A stretch of 64,000 nucleotides of DNA from Neobacillus muris (lineage in GTDB: Bacteria; Bacillota; Bacilli; Bacillales; Cytobacillaceae), in NCBI RefSeq assembly GCF_943193175.1, contig NZ_CALPDF010000016.1, positions 1 through 64,000 of the forward strand. The letters are read 5' to 3'. The position numbers and the translations under genes are program-made. Below, piece after piece: positions 34,282 through 44,391 of this stretch. Position 1 is the stretch's first letter; every line of letters starts with the position of its first letter. Below the pieces are notes generated by a model. That model did no database searches, was not told the origin of the DNA, and saw only the letters and a program-made list of their open reading frames with translations.

Positions 34282-35478
34282 TTAGAAAAATAACCGCTGG
34301 ACTAGCCAAAATGCTCCTAAACTAGTAATCATAATGGAGCCAATTTGGACGGTTTTTCCATAAAAATTTTGTTTTTGAATAACGGTTAAGACAGGTAAAA
34401 GAAGTAACACGATTAGTAGTTGGATGAATTCAATTCCAACATTGAAATTAATCAGTGCCGCTGCCAGATGACTTTTAGGGATCGCCATTTCTCTTAAAAT
34501 ACTTGCAAAACCAAGTCCGTGGATGAGGCCGAATAAAAATGTAATACTCCACCTATGTTTGATCTCTTTTCGAAAGATATTTTCCACTGCAACGTAGCAG
34601 ATGCTGAATGCAATGACAGCTTCAACAAACTTGGATGGCAGGGAAACCCAGCCTAAAACCGCAAGACTTAGTGTAATACTATGAGCAATGGTAAATGACG
34701 TAATGATAGCTAAATATTGTTTTAAGGTTTGTTTTCGAAAGAGCAGGGCAAATAAAAATAATAGATGATCATAGCCAGTTAAAATGTGGAGCATGCCAAG
34801 CTTGAAAAAGGAAAACCAAGATGTGGATGCGGCTGCTTGGCTTGGTTGTGTTTTCTCTGCTTGGCTTGCCTCTGTGTGCTGCTGTGTGATAGCTTGTTCA
34901 GATCCCTGTTCTTGCTGAACTTCTGTCAGTAATATGGTCCAAGTTCGGTCTTTCCCCTGAAGAACTGCCTCGCTTTTTTGTCCTAAGTACGATATTGAAA
35001 TCAGGTCTACATAGTTGGTGGCAGAATCATTAAAATAAAAACCGTCATTAAATGAAATCGTTTGACCTGGAGAGAATTTAGGGAAAATCATGTGAATGGA
35101 TACGAATTCTTTATTTTCCTTTTTTACGATCTCCATTTTTTTAATTGTTGGCGTTTGTTCCTGATTATTTTTATCAAGAGTAAGTCCTTCAGTAATTAAT
35201 TCCTCTAAATGGTGTTTTTCCTTTTTTATTTCAGAGTTTTCTAATACCCAGTTTTTATTGTGATCGATATCAGGGATTAACTCTAGTATAGACAAGGTAT
35301 CAAGTGTAAAAACTAATTCAGTTTTATTTTCACTCATTGTTAGGTTTGTATAACTTGCGCTATAGGAGTGAGCCTGAGCCGGAACAGGATTAGATAAAAA
35401 GTTAATTATCTGAAAAATTAGAAATAAAGATAACCAGTTCATTGATGAAGGTAATTGTCGAAATCTGTTTATAGCCAC
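34282..35478 (-). CDS. HupE/UreJ family membrane protein with extracytoplasmic domain
   Basis: This 398-residue protein has a signal peptide (to about 36, ending AQA) and an extracytoplasmic domain of about 170 residues. An EF-hand-like D70-x-D-x-N-x-N stretch (DIDHNKNWVLENSE) lies in that domain. A low-complexity Gln/Ala/Ser linker (about 195-215) precedes a HupE/UreJ_2 domain with six to seven helices. This domain has the conserved GYDHLLFLFALL, FTIAHSITL and FGLIHGLGFA, whose His/Asp residues suggest metal passage. Members are linked to nickel or cobalt uptake or have unknown function. The start is GTG 35478 behind AGGGGG; ATG 35442 is an alternative. It diverges from the large wall protein across 278 bases. 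Confidence 0.82.
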   Translation of the reverse strand: MAINRFRQLPSSMNWLSLFLIFQIINFLSNPVPAQAHSYSASYTNLTMSENKTELVFTLDTLSILELIPDIDHNKNWVLENSEIKKEKHHLEELITEGLTLDKNNQEQTPTIKKMEIVKKENKEFVSIHMIFPKFSPGQTISFNDGFYFNDSATNYVDLISISYLGQKSEAVLQGKDRTWTILLTEVQQEQGSEQAITQQHTEASQAEKTQPSQAAASTSWFSFFKLGMLHILTGYDHLLFLFALLFRKQTLKQYLAIITSFTIAHSITLSLAVLGWVSLPSKFVEAVIAFSICYVAVENIFRKEIKHRWSITFLFGLIHGLGFASILREMAIPKSHLAAALINFNVGIEFIQLLIVLLLLPVLTVIQKQNFYGKTVQIGSIMITSLGAFWLVQRLFF

Positions 35479-35631
35479 TGATAAGCCCCCTGAATATGAA
35501 TAAATATAATTTTGCTACTCTTTTTTGCCAAAATACAAATAATCAATAAAAAAAATCCATTAATATACGTTTTTTGCTAAAAATACATAGGAATTCTTAA
35601 ATTATTTTACTATAAAGTTAAGAAAAAATCA

Positions 35632-35655
35632 TTAACACTATTTTCATAGTGTTAA
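35632..35655. repeat. Inverted repeat upstream of the large wall protein
   Basis: TTAACACTAT, loop TTTC, ATAGTGTTAA: perfect ten-base arms about 100 bases before ATG 35757. The TTAACA ends resemble half-sites of PhoP boxes (TTHACA), though the spacing is not the usual direct repeat. Confidence 0.5.
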
Positions 35656-35756
35656 AAATTTTGTAGAATAATATAGAAATACAGATTATTATGTCAAAAA
35701 AGGCGGCAATCCCTATTTGATGTAGTAAAATTGATCAATCAAAGGGTGGTTAGTGG

Positions 35757-38700
35757 ATGAAGGTAAGAAATAGGAGGACGAAGCGTTGGATGAGTATGCT
35801 CACAGCAATTCTGCTGCTAGTGAGTACATTAGTGCCAAGTAGTTTAATTGGTAAGGTATACGCAGACATGGCTGATCATGTTGTGATCTCGCAGGTTTTT
35901 GGAGCGGGAGGAAATAGTAGTGCTTCTGGGGGGACTGCTCCTTATAAAAAAGACTTCATAGAGTTGTATAACCCAACTGATGAACCGATAGATTTAAATG
36001 GATGGTCTGTCCAATATGGTTCTTCTGGCGGGAGTACATGGCAGGTAACGGCTTTGACCGGGACGATTGGGGCTCATGGTTATTACCTGATCTCTGAAGG
36101 TGGAGGTGCTGCCGGCAATGATCTTCCGACTCCAGATGCAACTGGTGGAATTTCTATGTCTGGAACCTCGGGGAAAGTGGCTTTATTAAATACTACCACT
36201 CAGGCAAAAGGGGAAGTGCCGGAGAATGCAGTCGATTTTGTTGGTTTTGGTTCTGCTAATGGATTTGAAGGATTAGCGCCAACAAAGACACTATCTAATA
36301 CTAAAAGTGCTCAGCGCAGACCGTATTCAAATGTTGACCCATCTCCTGGTAAAGGGAATGCGTGGGACACAGATGATAATGCAGCGGACTTCTATGTCGG
36401 TCCAGTTGCTGAACCAAAAAATACTGCCAGCCCAGCAGAAGAGCCAATGGTTCCACAGATAAGCTTGCAGCCTAAGGGTAATCATATTCAATTTTTACAA
36501 CAAGATACTTTGGTGACGATAAAGGGCTCTGCGGAAGCTGCTGAAGCCGATTCCACTATTAGGGTATATAATACAGCTTCCAAAGGAACAGCTCTTGCAA
36601 CTGCTGAAGCAGCAGAAGACGGCTCCTTTGAAATCAGTTTCACCTCTGAAAAAGCAGCTTTGCCTTCTGTATTTATTGCTTCTACACAAGGGGATTTGGA
36701 TGAAAGTGCTGCCATCCAAATTGATCTGGCACAGCCTAGTTCATCGGTTGACCAAGGAAAGTTAAGCTATGTGGTTACAGATGGTGTTGGCACGCTAATT
36801 GGAGGCGAGGATGCTGCTGAGGCAAATGCCATCATTAATGTCTATCCGGATAGTACAGCAGCGGAGGCTGAAAGATTAAATACAGAAACAATAAACGCAG
36901 GGTCTGACGGCGGTTTCTCTGTTACCATAAACGATGCTCCAGCTGCTGTCTATGTTACCCAGTTAACGAACTCAGCAAAGGGGATTAAGTTGGAAAGTAT
37001 CCCTGTATCTGTTACTAAAGCAGATATTAGTTCTTTAAAAAAAATTGCTGATGTACGTGCCTCCACTTCAAAGGGGCAGCCAGAAAATCTGAATAAGTTC
37101 TTTACCATTGAAGGTGTTGCAACAGTTGATAACCAAATACTTGGGACACAAAAACAGAATTTCTACCTTCAAGATGATACAGCGGGAATCAATATTTTTA
37201 GTACTGATTTTGAAACGCCTTTCCCTGTTGTTAAAGGGGATAAACTAAAAATAACGGGAAAAGTGATAGAATATAATGGTTTAACTGAGCTGGAACCTAC
37301 TTCCATTGAGAAAATAAGTGAAGGTAATCAACTGCCAGACCCAAAAAATCTTACGATTGCTGATTCGACTGACTTCGCTGTGGCAGAACCACTGGAAGGC
37401 AGCCTTGTCACGATAACAGGAAAAGTTTCGGCATCTGCAGCTTCAGGCTCCAATTATAATGTGACCTTTGTGGATGAAAATAGTAAATCTACTACAATAA
37501 GGGTTATGGCAGCATCCAATATTAACCCTGAAACAGATCTTGCCGCCGGAAAAAGTTATACAGTAACTGGGGTATTAGGCCAGTATACCACTAATGCTTC
37601 AGCAACAAACGGGTACCAATTATATCCACGTGATTTAAAGGATATTGCACCGATATTAGGTATTACACATACTCCATTAACAGAGATATTTAAAGGGACG
37701 GATGTGGAGTTTGCGGCCAATGCAGATGGAGCAGAGTCTGTGACAGTTTATTACAGAGCGGAAGGTCATGATGACTACACTGCATTACCAATGATCCATA
37801 ACGGCGATAGCCGTTACACGGTTCAATTAGAAGCAGAAAATGTACCACAAATGGGATTTGACTATTTTATTGAAGCGAAAGCAGGAACACAAACTCAATT
37901 TGCAGGAACCAGTGAATCACCATATACTGTTTCATTAGTTGATGACACATATGGACCGGATATTAATAGTGAAACACCGCAAAACGATACGAAGGTAGAA
38001 AGCCCAACACCTGAAATTTCTGCTATGATTCAAGATCCAAGCGGTGTTGATGGAACAACAGTCAAATTGTGGCTAGATGATCAAGAACTGAAGGCACCAA
38101 CTGCGAGCATAAGTAAAACACAAGTCAAATACAAGCCGGTTGCCGATCTTGCCCTTGGCAAGCATAAGGTTAAGGTTGCGGCAAAAGATGTAATCGGGAA
38201 TGAAACCGTAAAAGAATGGACCTTTGAAGTAGTCCCGCGCTTTACTGGGGGAAATCATTATCGGGGAACCACCCATAATCATACAAACATCTCACATGAT
38301 GCTGCAGGTACACCTGAAGATGCATTAAAAGCAGGGCTTGCCCATCACTATGATTGGTTTGCATTCTCCGATCATTCACATGATATTGATCCAGAAAAAT
38401 TAGGAACAGATACAGTTGTCCGTGATGGTATGCAGGAACGCTCAGGCGGAAGTGATTGGCAATTAACGAAAGATCTTGCTGACCAATATACAACGGATGA
38501 TTATGTTGTCTTCCCAGCCTTTGAAATGACGTCTACTACGTGGGGACACTCTAATATTTTCGGTTCTGAGAACTTTATTGACCGAAATATAAATGGAAAA
38601 CAATATCAAGACTTGAGTCAGTATTATGCATGGGTCATCACATATGATGATATCGTCGGCCAATTTAACCATCCAGATATGTCTGCGAACGCGTTTAACA

Positions 38701-41700
38701 ACTTTAAACCGTATGATAGTGAAGTTGATAAGTTATTCACAATGCTGGAAGTAGGCAATGGATCGGGACACTATGGCTATGCCAATGCCGAAGGAAAGTT
38801 TTTTTCAGCATTAGATTTAGGCTGGCATGTGGCTCCTACATATGGGGAGGATAACCATGAAGGGACTTGGGGACAGGTAAATGCACGAACCGTTATTGTT
38901 GCCGATGACTTAAGTCAGGAATCACTTCTCCATTCTATGCGCAATATGCGAGTATATATGGAAGAAGATCCAAACTTTACATTAGACGTATTAGCAAATG
39001 GCTACTACATGGGCTCTACAGTTGACAGTAAAACATTAAAGTTTTCTATTTCCGGAAGTGATTCTGTAGCAGAGAAGCATAATGAAAGTGATTATAATTA
39101 CCTTCCAACTAGTTATCAATCGGATGATAGAATTGAGAAAGTAGAATTGATTACAAATGGCGGAAAAGTAGTTGATTCGATTTCACCTATGGAAAAAGAG
39201 TTCACTTGGAATCCTGAATATAAAGTGACAGGCGGACAGCAGTGGTTTGTAGTAAAAGTCACTCAAAAGGATGGAGAGCGTATATACTCTGCACCAATTT
39301 GGTCAAAAGAAGAAGCCGTTGATGTAAAAATTAACAGCATTGATATTGATGGCGGCGTTATTGTTGGCGGAAATCCCGCAACTTTAAAGGCAGCCGCAGC
39401 CAATAATGGGACAGAAATAATAAAAAATCTCAAGGTAGATTTTTATTACGATGAAGTAAATGAGAATCATTTTATTGGGACAAACACTATCTCATCTATT
39501 CTGACAAAAAGTTCATCTACTGCATCTGTGACTTGGGAGAACCCAGTGAAAGGCAATCATCAATTAATTGCTGTTGTGACATCCTTAGATGATCTTGATA
39601 TCGGGGAAGTTACCTTTGCAACGGATGTAACCATTAAAGAGCCTCTCGGGATTAAAGTGTTGATTGATGCTTACCATGGAAATGAAAATACCAGTGGTGA
39701 CAATGGAACCTATAAGGACAACTTAAAAACCTTTACGCTATTGCTCCAGAAAGAGGGCTACACGGTAGCAGAGAATAAGGCAGCGATAACAGAAGAGACA
39801 TTAAAAAATGTACAGGTTTTAGTGATTACAGCAAATAGATCGCCGTTTTCTGCAGGTGAAAATGCTGCGATTGCTAAATTTGTGAAAAACGGCGGTTCAT
39901 TGTTAATGGCAGGTAAGAGTAATAACAGCTCTGATTCTACCATAAATAATGGATTACTTTCAGAAATCGGGACAGCTATTAGAGTTAATAATGATGGTGT
40001 ATTTGATGATAGTAAAACAGGGAATTTCTGGTCGGATCCAGCGGTCAGTCCTTGGGCAGTTAGAGTCCATCCCGATCTTGTGTCTAACTACATCACAGAC
40101 AGAGTCTCCTTTATTGATTACTATAGTGGTGCAAGTTTAACAGGTGCCGATAATAAGCCGCTTTCCGACAGTCAAAAGGTTGTTATTCTTGCAAAAGGAA
40201 ATGAAACCACCTACCAAAATAACATTAAGGGCGGATATACTTATGATGCCGTTTCAAATGAGTCCGGCGGGTCTGCCATTCCGTTGATTGCTTCAGAGGA
40301 AATTGGTGATAAAGGCCGGGTAATCGTCACTGGCATGAACATATTTAATGATAAACAAATGGATGAATCTTATGAACCAAAAGGGAATGATGAATTCTCC
40401 TTAAATGCATTGAACTGGCTGGCACATCGAGAAACGCAAGTAACCAATCTTGCGGATGCACGAAACCTAGCTGATGATACGAATGTTGTAGTAGAAGGTA
40501 CAGTAACAACAGGTGCCGGTGTATTCTTCGACGCCTTCTACTTGCAGGATCAAACGGGCGGTATTATGGCATTCCAAGAGGTACCTGATGGTTCGCTGAA
40601 GGCTGGAGATAAAGTTCGGGTATATGGTCACCTAAAAACATTTGAAAATAATAAAGAGCTTGAATTTACCAGCTTTGATAGGGATGTTATCAAAATTGGA
40701 ACAGGGGAACCGCTACAGCCAAAATTGGTAGCTACTGGAGAAGCAACTTCTCCTGGTAACCAGGGTTTGCTAGTTAAAGTAAAAGGAACTGTGGTTTCCA
40801 AGTTCGATGAGAATTCCTATTATGTCAATGATGGTTCCGGTGATGTATTAGTATTTACTGATGGTTACATTGAGAATCAAAGTGGTCCGGTACCGGAACT
40901 TAAAGCCGGTGACACTTTAGAAGCAACTGGCCTATCAGGATCCTTTGCACAGGGAGAAAGGATTCGTGTTAGGGATACGAAGGAATTAATCGCTACAGTT
41001 CATAATTCTGGAACAGAGCCGGGAGGTACAGCTGGGAACGAACCAGGTGATAATCCAGGATCAAACCCAGGAGATACAACCGGGAATGGACAAGGTAATA
41101 CTGGAAATTCACAAGTGGATGTGCCAGCAGTATCGATTAAACCAGTTATTAACAATGGGAAAGCATCAATCGACCGTAACGAGCTAAAAGATGCCATTAA
41201 AAAAGTAAAAAATAATAGTTCCATAACAATCGATTTAGGCAGCAATCATTCAGTAAATATTGGACTTACGAAAGACCAAGTGAATCAATTGAAGGAAAAA
41301 GGAATTCCTTTAGTACTGAGCAATGATGAAGTGAATGTTTCGATTCCATCGAGCATTCTTGTCAATGGCAAAGATCTTGTTATTGAAGTCAAGCGTGCAT
41401 CGGATGTCGACACAGCCAAGAGCTCTGTTTACGAGTTTACGATTATGATAGACGGAAAAGAAGTTCACCAATTTGCTGAACCCATTACACTAACATTTGT
41501 TGTTGATATCAGCAAGGTGAAAAATACCAGCGATTTAAAAGTCTACTACTACAATGAACAAACGATGGTTTGGGAATTGGTACCTGGTGCTGTTTATAAG
41601 GATGGAAAAGTGGAGGTGAAAACGCCTCACTTTAGCAAATTTACTGTTTTTGAAGTTGGCGGCAACAGCAAAGTGATTAATGAACCGGCTTCCAATACGA

Positions 41701-41816
41701 AGCTGCCAAATACAGCAACTAATTCGTACAATTTACTAGCAGCTGGATTAATTGTGCTGGTAATAGGATTTGCCTTCATTTTCGTTAAACGGCGCAAGCC
41801 ATCAGGAAACCTGTAA
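35757..41816 (+). CDS. Giant LPNTA-anchored cell-wall protein with LTD, OB-fold and PHP domains
   Basis: A 2019-residue protein. A signal peptide ends near residue 36. A lamin-tail domain (about 40-180, FIELYNPTDEPIDLNGWSV) and Ig-like repeats (215-410) follow. Next are two OB-fold YhcR-type domains (420-625, LQDDTAGINIF) and Ig-like segments (635-825). A CehA-type PHP phosphoesterase domain starts at 832, with His840-x-His842 and SDHSHD at 871-876. A glutaminase/ThuA-like Rossmann domain (1297-1560), further OB-folds (1561-1745), a Gly/Asn/Pro linker and a beta domain complete the exterior. Sorting signal LPNTA (1983-1987), a hydrophobic helix and KRRK end it. LPNTA with OB-folds recalls B. 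subtilis YhcR and YfkN, class D sortase substrates; nuclease or nucleotidase activity is inferred. AAAGGGTGG precedes ATG 35757. Confidence 0.85.
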   Translation: MKVRNRRTKRWMSMLTAILLLVSTLVPSSLIGKVYADMADHVVISQVFGAGGNSSASGGTAPYKKDFIELYNPTDEPIDLNGWSVQYGSSGGSTWQVTALTGTIGAHGYYLISEGGGAAGNDLPTPDATGGISMSGTSGKVALLNTTTQAKGEVPENAVDFVGFGSANGFEGLAPTKTLSNTKSAQRRPYSNVDPSPGKGNAWDTDDNAADFYVGPVAEPKNTASPAEEPMVPQISLQPKGNHIQFLQQDTLVTIKGSAEAAEADSTIRVYNTASKGTALATAEAAEDGSFEISFTSEKAALPSVFIASTQGDLDESAAIQIDLAQPSSSVDQGKLSYVVTDGVGTLIGGEDAAEANAIINVYPDSTAAEAERLNTETINAGSDGGFSVTINDAPAAVYVTQLTNSAKGIKLESIPVSVTKADISSLKKIADVRASTSKGQPENLNKFFTIEGVATVDNQILGTQKQNFYLQDDTAGINIFSTDFETPFPVVKGDKLKITGKVIEYNGLTELEPTSIEKISEGNQLPDPKNLTIADSTDFAVAEPLEGSLVTITGKVSASAASGSNYNVTFVDENSKSTTIRVMAASNINPETDLAAGKSYTVTGVLGQYTTNASATNGYQLYPRDLKDIAPILGITHTPLTEIFKGTDVEFAANADGAESVTVYYRAEGHDDYTALPMIHNGDSRYTVQLEAENVPQMGFDYFIEAKAGTQTQFAGTSESPYTVSLVDDTYGPDINSETPQNDTKVESPTPEISAMIQDPSGVDGTTVKLWLDDQELKAPTASISKTQVKYKPVADLALGKHKVKVAAKDVIGNETVKEWTFEVVPRFTGGNHYRGTTHNHTNISHDAAGTPEDALKAGLAHHYDWFAFSDHSHDIDPEKLGTDTVVRDGMQERSGGSDWQLTKDLADQYTTDDYVVFPAFEMTSTTWGHSNIFGSENFIDRNINGKQYQDLSQYYAWVITYDDIVGQFNHPDMSANAFNNFKPYDSEVDKLFTMLEVGNGSGHYGYANAEGKFFSALDLGWHVAPTYGEDNHEGTWGQVNARTVIVADDLSQESLLHSMRNMRVYMEEDPNFTLDVLANGYYMGSTVDSKTLKFSISGSDSVAEKHNESDYNYLPTSYQSDDRIEKVELITNGGKVVDSISPMEKEFTWNPEYKVTGGQQWFVVKVTQKDGERIYSAPIWSKEEAVDVKINSIDIDGGVIVGGNPATLKAAAANNGTEIIKNLKVDFYYDEVNENHFIGTNTISSILTKSSSTASVTWENPVKGNHQLIAVVTSLDDLDIGEVTFATDVTIKEPLGIKVLIDAYHGNENTSGDNGTYKDNLKTFTLLLQKEGYTVAENKAAITEETLKNVQVLVITANRSPFSAGENAAIAKFVKNGGSLLMAGKSNNSSDSTINNGLLSEIGTAIRVNNDGVFDDSKTGNFWSDPAVSPWAVRVHPDLVSNYITDRVSFIDYYSGASLTGADNKPLSDSQKVVILAKGNETTYQNNIKGGYTYDAVSNESGGSAIPLIASEEIGDKGRVIVTGMNIFNDKQMDESYEPKGNDEFSLNALNWLAHRETQVTNLADARNLADDTNVVVEGTVTTGAGVFFDAFYLQDQTGGIMAFQEVPDGSLKAGDKVRVYGHLKTFENNKELEFTSFDRDVIKIGTGEPLQPKLVATGEATSPGNQGLLVKVKGTVVSKFDENSYYVNDGSGDVLVFTDGYIENQSGPVPELKAGDTLEATGLSGSFAQGERIRVRDTKELIATVHNSGTEPGGTAGNEPGDNPGSNPGDTTGNGQGNTGNSQVDVPAVSIKPVINNGKASIDRNELKDAIKKVKNNSSITIDLGSNHSVNIGLTKDQVNQLKEKGIPLVLSNDEVNVSIPSSILVNGKDLVIEVKRASDVDTAKSSVYEFTIMIDGKEVHQFAEPITLTFVVDISKVKNTSDLKVYYYNEQTMVWELVPGAVYKDGKVEVKTPHFSKFTVFEVGGNSKVINEPASNTKLPNTATNSYNLLAAGLIVLVIGFAFIFVKRRKPSGNL

Positions 41817-41832
41817 AAAAAATGTTGAGGAG

Positions 41833-41872
41833 CGTACCTGATATTCACTAAGGATATTGGGTACGTTTTTTT
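41833..41872 (+). terminator. Terminator after the large wall protein
   Basis: CGTACC (41833-) pairs with GGTACG (to 41865), with ATAT/ATAT inside, followed by seven T. Confidence 0.8.
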
Positions 41873-41981
41873 ATTTGATAAGTACTTTAGACTTTAAATT
41901 TTATACACAGGATTAATGGAAGCGTTTTCAATAAAACAACGATAAATATTTGATATTAATAGAAAATTAGCAAATTTACAT

Positions 41982-42019
41982 ATTGAATAATTATTTGTTA
42001 GTATGTATAATAATTCATT
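41982..42019 (+). promoter_or_regulatory. argC promoter overlapped by two ARG boxes
   Basis: TTGAAT (41983-41988), 17-base spacer, TATAAT (42006-42011). Box 2 (42002-42019, TATGTATAATAATTCATT) matches the AhrC/ArgR consensus TNTGNATWWWWATNCANA at 17 of 18 positions. Box 1 (41982-41999) keeps the left half and core. The boxes start 20 bases apart and cover the -35 and -10, so arginine-bound AhrC would block transcription. Confidence 0.85.
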
Positions 42020-42044
42020 ATGAGGAACACAGGAGATGACAAAG

Positions 42045-43082
42045 ATGAAAGCTGCAGTAATTGGGGGTACAGGTTATGGAGCCATTGAATTGATCAGGCT
42101 GATCCATAGGCATCCATACCTTGAGATGGGATCCGTCGTTTCCAACTCACAGGCTGGAAACAAACTTAGCGACAGTTATCCTCACCTTTCAGGGATTGTC
42201 GACCATCCGCTTGAAAAATTTAATGCCGCCGCTCTTTCCGAAACAAACGATGTGGTATTTCTTGCTACTCCATCGGGTGTAAGCAGTAATCTTGTACCTC
42301 AGCTGATGGAAGCAGGAATGACATGTATCGACCTGTCCGGTGATTTCCGCCTCAGGTCATCGGAAGAATATCAAACATGGTATAAGCATTCTCCAGCAGA
42401 GGAGTATTACCTGAAGCAGGCGGTTTACGGTTTAAGCGAGATATATAGCGAACAAATAAAATCCGCCAAATTAATCGCCAATCCGGGCTGTTATCCTACT
42501 GCTTCTACTCTCGGGTTAATACCGATTTTAAGGGCAAATATGGCAGATTATGATTCTATTGTTATAGATGCAAAATCCGGCGTATCTGGAGCAGGAAGAG
42601 GGCTTTCCTTAACTTCCCATTATGCAGAGATTAATGAAAACCTAAAAGCTTATAAACTTGGTGCCCATCAGCATATTCCGGAAATTGAACAGGTGCTGGC
42701 AGATGAAGCAGGTCTTTCGATGCCGATTACGTTTACTACCCATTTAGTTCCAATGACAAGAGGAATCATGTGCACCATTTATGTCAAATTAACTGACAAG
42801 GCTTCCCTAGAAGAGGTCTGGGGAATCTATACTGCTTTTTATAAAAATCACCCATTTATCAGGATCAGGCCGAAAGGTTCAATCCCTGCAACGAAAGAAG
42901 TGATGGGGACTAACTTCTGCGATATTGGTCTCCATGTCGACTCACGTACCAATCGCCTGACGATTATTTCAGTGATTGATAATTTGGTGAAAGGCGCAGC
43001 AGGCCAGGCAGTTCAGAATGTAAACTTAATGAATGGCTGGGATGTCAGGACAGGGCTTGATGACATACCATTATATCCATAG
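42045..43082 (+). CDS. argC: N-acetyl-gamma-glutamyl-phosphate reductase
   Basis: This 345-residue NADPH-dependent enzyme performs the third step of ornithine synthesis. The nucleotide loop is GGTGYGAIELIRL. The catalytic cysteine lies in ANPGCYPTA, and HQHIPEIEQ carries the active-site histidine. ATG 42045 is chosen: AGGAG is eight bases upstream and the length equals that of B. subtilis ArgC, whereas ATG 42036 abuts the site. It is first in argCJBD-carAB-argF, behind paired ARG boxes. Confidence 0.96.
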   Translation: MKAAVIGGTGYGAIELIRLIHRHPYLEMGSVVSNSQAGNKLSDSYPHLSGIVDHPLEKFNAAALSETNDVVFLATPSGVSSNLVPQLMEAGMTCIDLSGDFRLRSSEEYQTWYKHSPAEEYYLKQAVYGLSEIYSEQIKSAKLIANPGCYPTASTLGLIPILRANMADYDSIVIDAKSGVSGAGRGLSLTSHYAEINENLKAYKLGAHQHIPEIEQVLADEAGLSMPITFTTHLVPMTRGIMCTIYVKLTDKASLEEVWGIYTAFYKNHPFIRIRPKGSIPATKEVMGTNFCDIGLHVDSRTNRLTIISVIDNLVKGAAGQAVQNVNLMNGWDVRTGLDDIPLYP

Positions 43083-43153
43083 GCAATATAAAGGAAATTA
43101 CTAGATCAATAGTCTTGTATAAATCAACAGGGAACCGTAGGGGGTTTTTAAAA

Positions 43154-44380
43154 ATGCAGGCAACAACAGCAAAAGAAATCATAGTATTGGAAAATGAAAG
43201 TGTCACATTACCAAAAGGGTTCAAAGCTGGCGGAATTCATTGTGGGATTAAACGAAAGCGAATGGACCTGGGATACATCGTATCAGAAGTACCTGCTGCC
43301 GTTGCAGGAGTCTATACCACGAATTTATTTCAGGCGGCCCCATTATTAGTGACCCAGGAAAGCATCGCTAAAGAAAATAAAATTCAAGCAATCATTGTGA
43401 ACTCTGGGAATGCCAATGCCTGTACGGGGGAGCAAGGAATCAAGGATGCCTATGAGATGCAAAAGGAGTTCGCAGGGCAGCTTGGAATCCAAGAACATCT
43501 TGTTGCTGTCACTTCGACCGGGGTCATTGGTGAACTTTTGCCGATGGATAAAGTGAAAACAGGAATTCACCAAATCCTGGATAAAGAATATGAAAATGAA
43601 TCCTTTTTTAAAGAAGCGATCTTAACAACGGATACTTGTACAAAGCAAATCGCTGTCCAAATAAAAATAGATGGAAAGACCATCACGATTGGCGGGGCGG
43701 CAAAGGGGTCTGGAATGATCCATCCCAATATGGCAACCATGCTTGGATTTGTGACAACAGATGCGAACGTTGCCCAAGAAGATTTGCTGGCAGCCTTAAA
43801 AGATGTGACGAATAAATCTTTTAATATGATTACAGTCGATGGAGATACAAGCACCAATGATATGGTGCTGGTTATGGCGAATGGGCTGGCAGGAAATGGC
43901 CAGCTTACAAAAAACCATCCGGAATGGGACCTATTCAAAGCAGGGCTGCAAATTGCCTGTGAAGATCTGGCCAAAAAAATTGCCCGTGACGGGGAAGGGG
44001 CAACCAAGCTGATTGAAGTCCAAGTAAACGGGGCCAGCTCCTTCGAGGATGCACGTGCAGTCGGAAAGTCCATTATCTCTTCCAATCTTGTAAAAACAGC
44101 CATTTATGGAACAGACCCGAACTGGGGAAGAATTGTCACTGCTATTGGATATAGCGGAATATCGCTAAATCCTAATAATATCAAGGTGTGTTTAGGACCG
44201 TATAACGTTTTTGAAAATGGGCTGCCTTGCCCCATAGTGGAAGATGAAGTGAAAGAATATTTGGAGTTGGATACGATAAAGATCACAGCCGAGTTAAATC
44301 AGGGAGACCAGAATGCCACGGCCTGGGGATGCGATTTAACCTATGATTATGTCAAAATCAACGCATCCTACCGCACATAA
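43154..44380 (+). CDS. argJ: Bifunctional ornithine acetyltransferase / N-acetylglutamate synthase
   Basis: This 408-residue enzyme moves the acetyl group from N-acetylornithine to glutamate and can also use acetyl-CoA, so the pathway recycles acetate. The precursor cleaves itself before the nucleophilic threonine in the conserved ATML motif (HPNMATMLGF), giving alpha and beta chains. GSGMIHPN and TDPNWGRI are further family motifs. ATG 43154 has GTAGGGGG nine bases upstream; an in-frame GTG/TTG extension to 43115 lacks a site. Confidence 0.96.
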   Translation: MQATTAKEIIVLENESVTLPKGFKAGGIHCGIKRKRMDLGYIVSEVPAAVAGVYTTNLFQAAPLLVTQESIAKENKIQAIIVNSGNANACTGEQGIKDAYEMQKEFAGQLGIQEHLVAVTSTGVIGELLPMDKVKTGIHQILDKEYENESFFKEAILTTDTCTKQIAVQIKIDGKTITIGGAAKGSGMIHPNMATMLGFVTTDANVAQEDLLAALKDVTNKSFNMITVDGDTSTNDMVLVMANGLAGNGQLTKNHPEWDLFKAGLQIACEDLAKKIARDGEGATKLIEVQVNGASSFEDARAVGKSIISSNLVKTAIYGTDPNWGRIVTAIGYSGISLNPNNIKVCLGPYNVFENGLPCPIVEDEVKEYLELDTIKITAELNQGDQNATAWGCDLTYDYVKINASYRT

Positions 44381-44391
44381 GGAGGAGAAAA

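Noticed and set aside
43567..44103. Long open frames antisense to argJ, katG, carB and others
   Set aside because: Codon shadows of conserved enzymes on the opposite strand; no ribosome binding sites or family resemblance.
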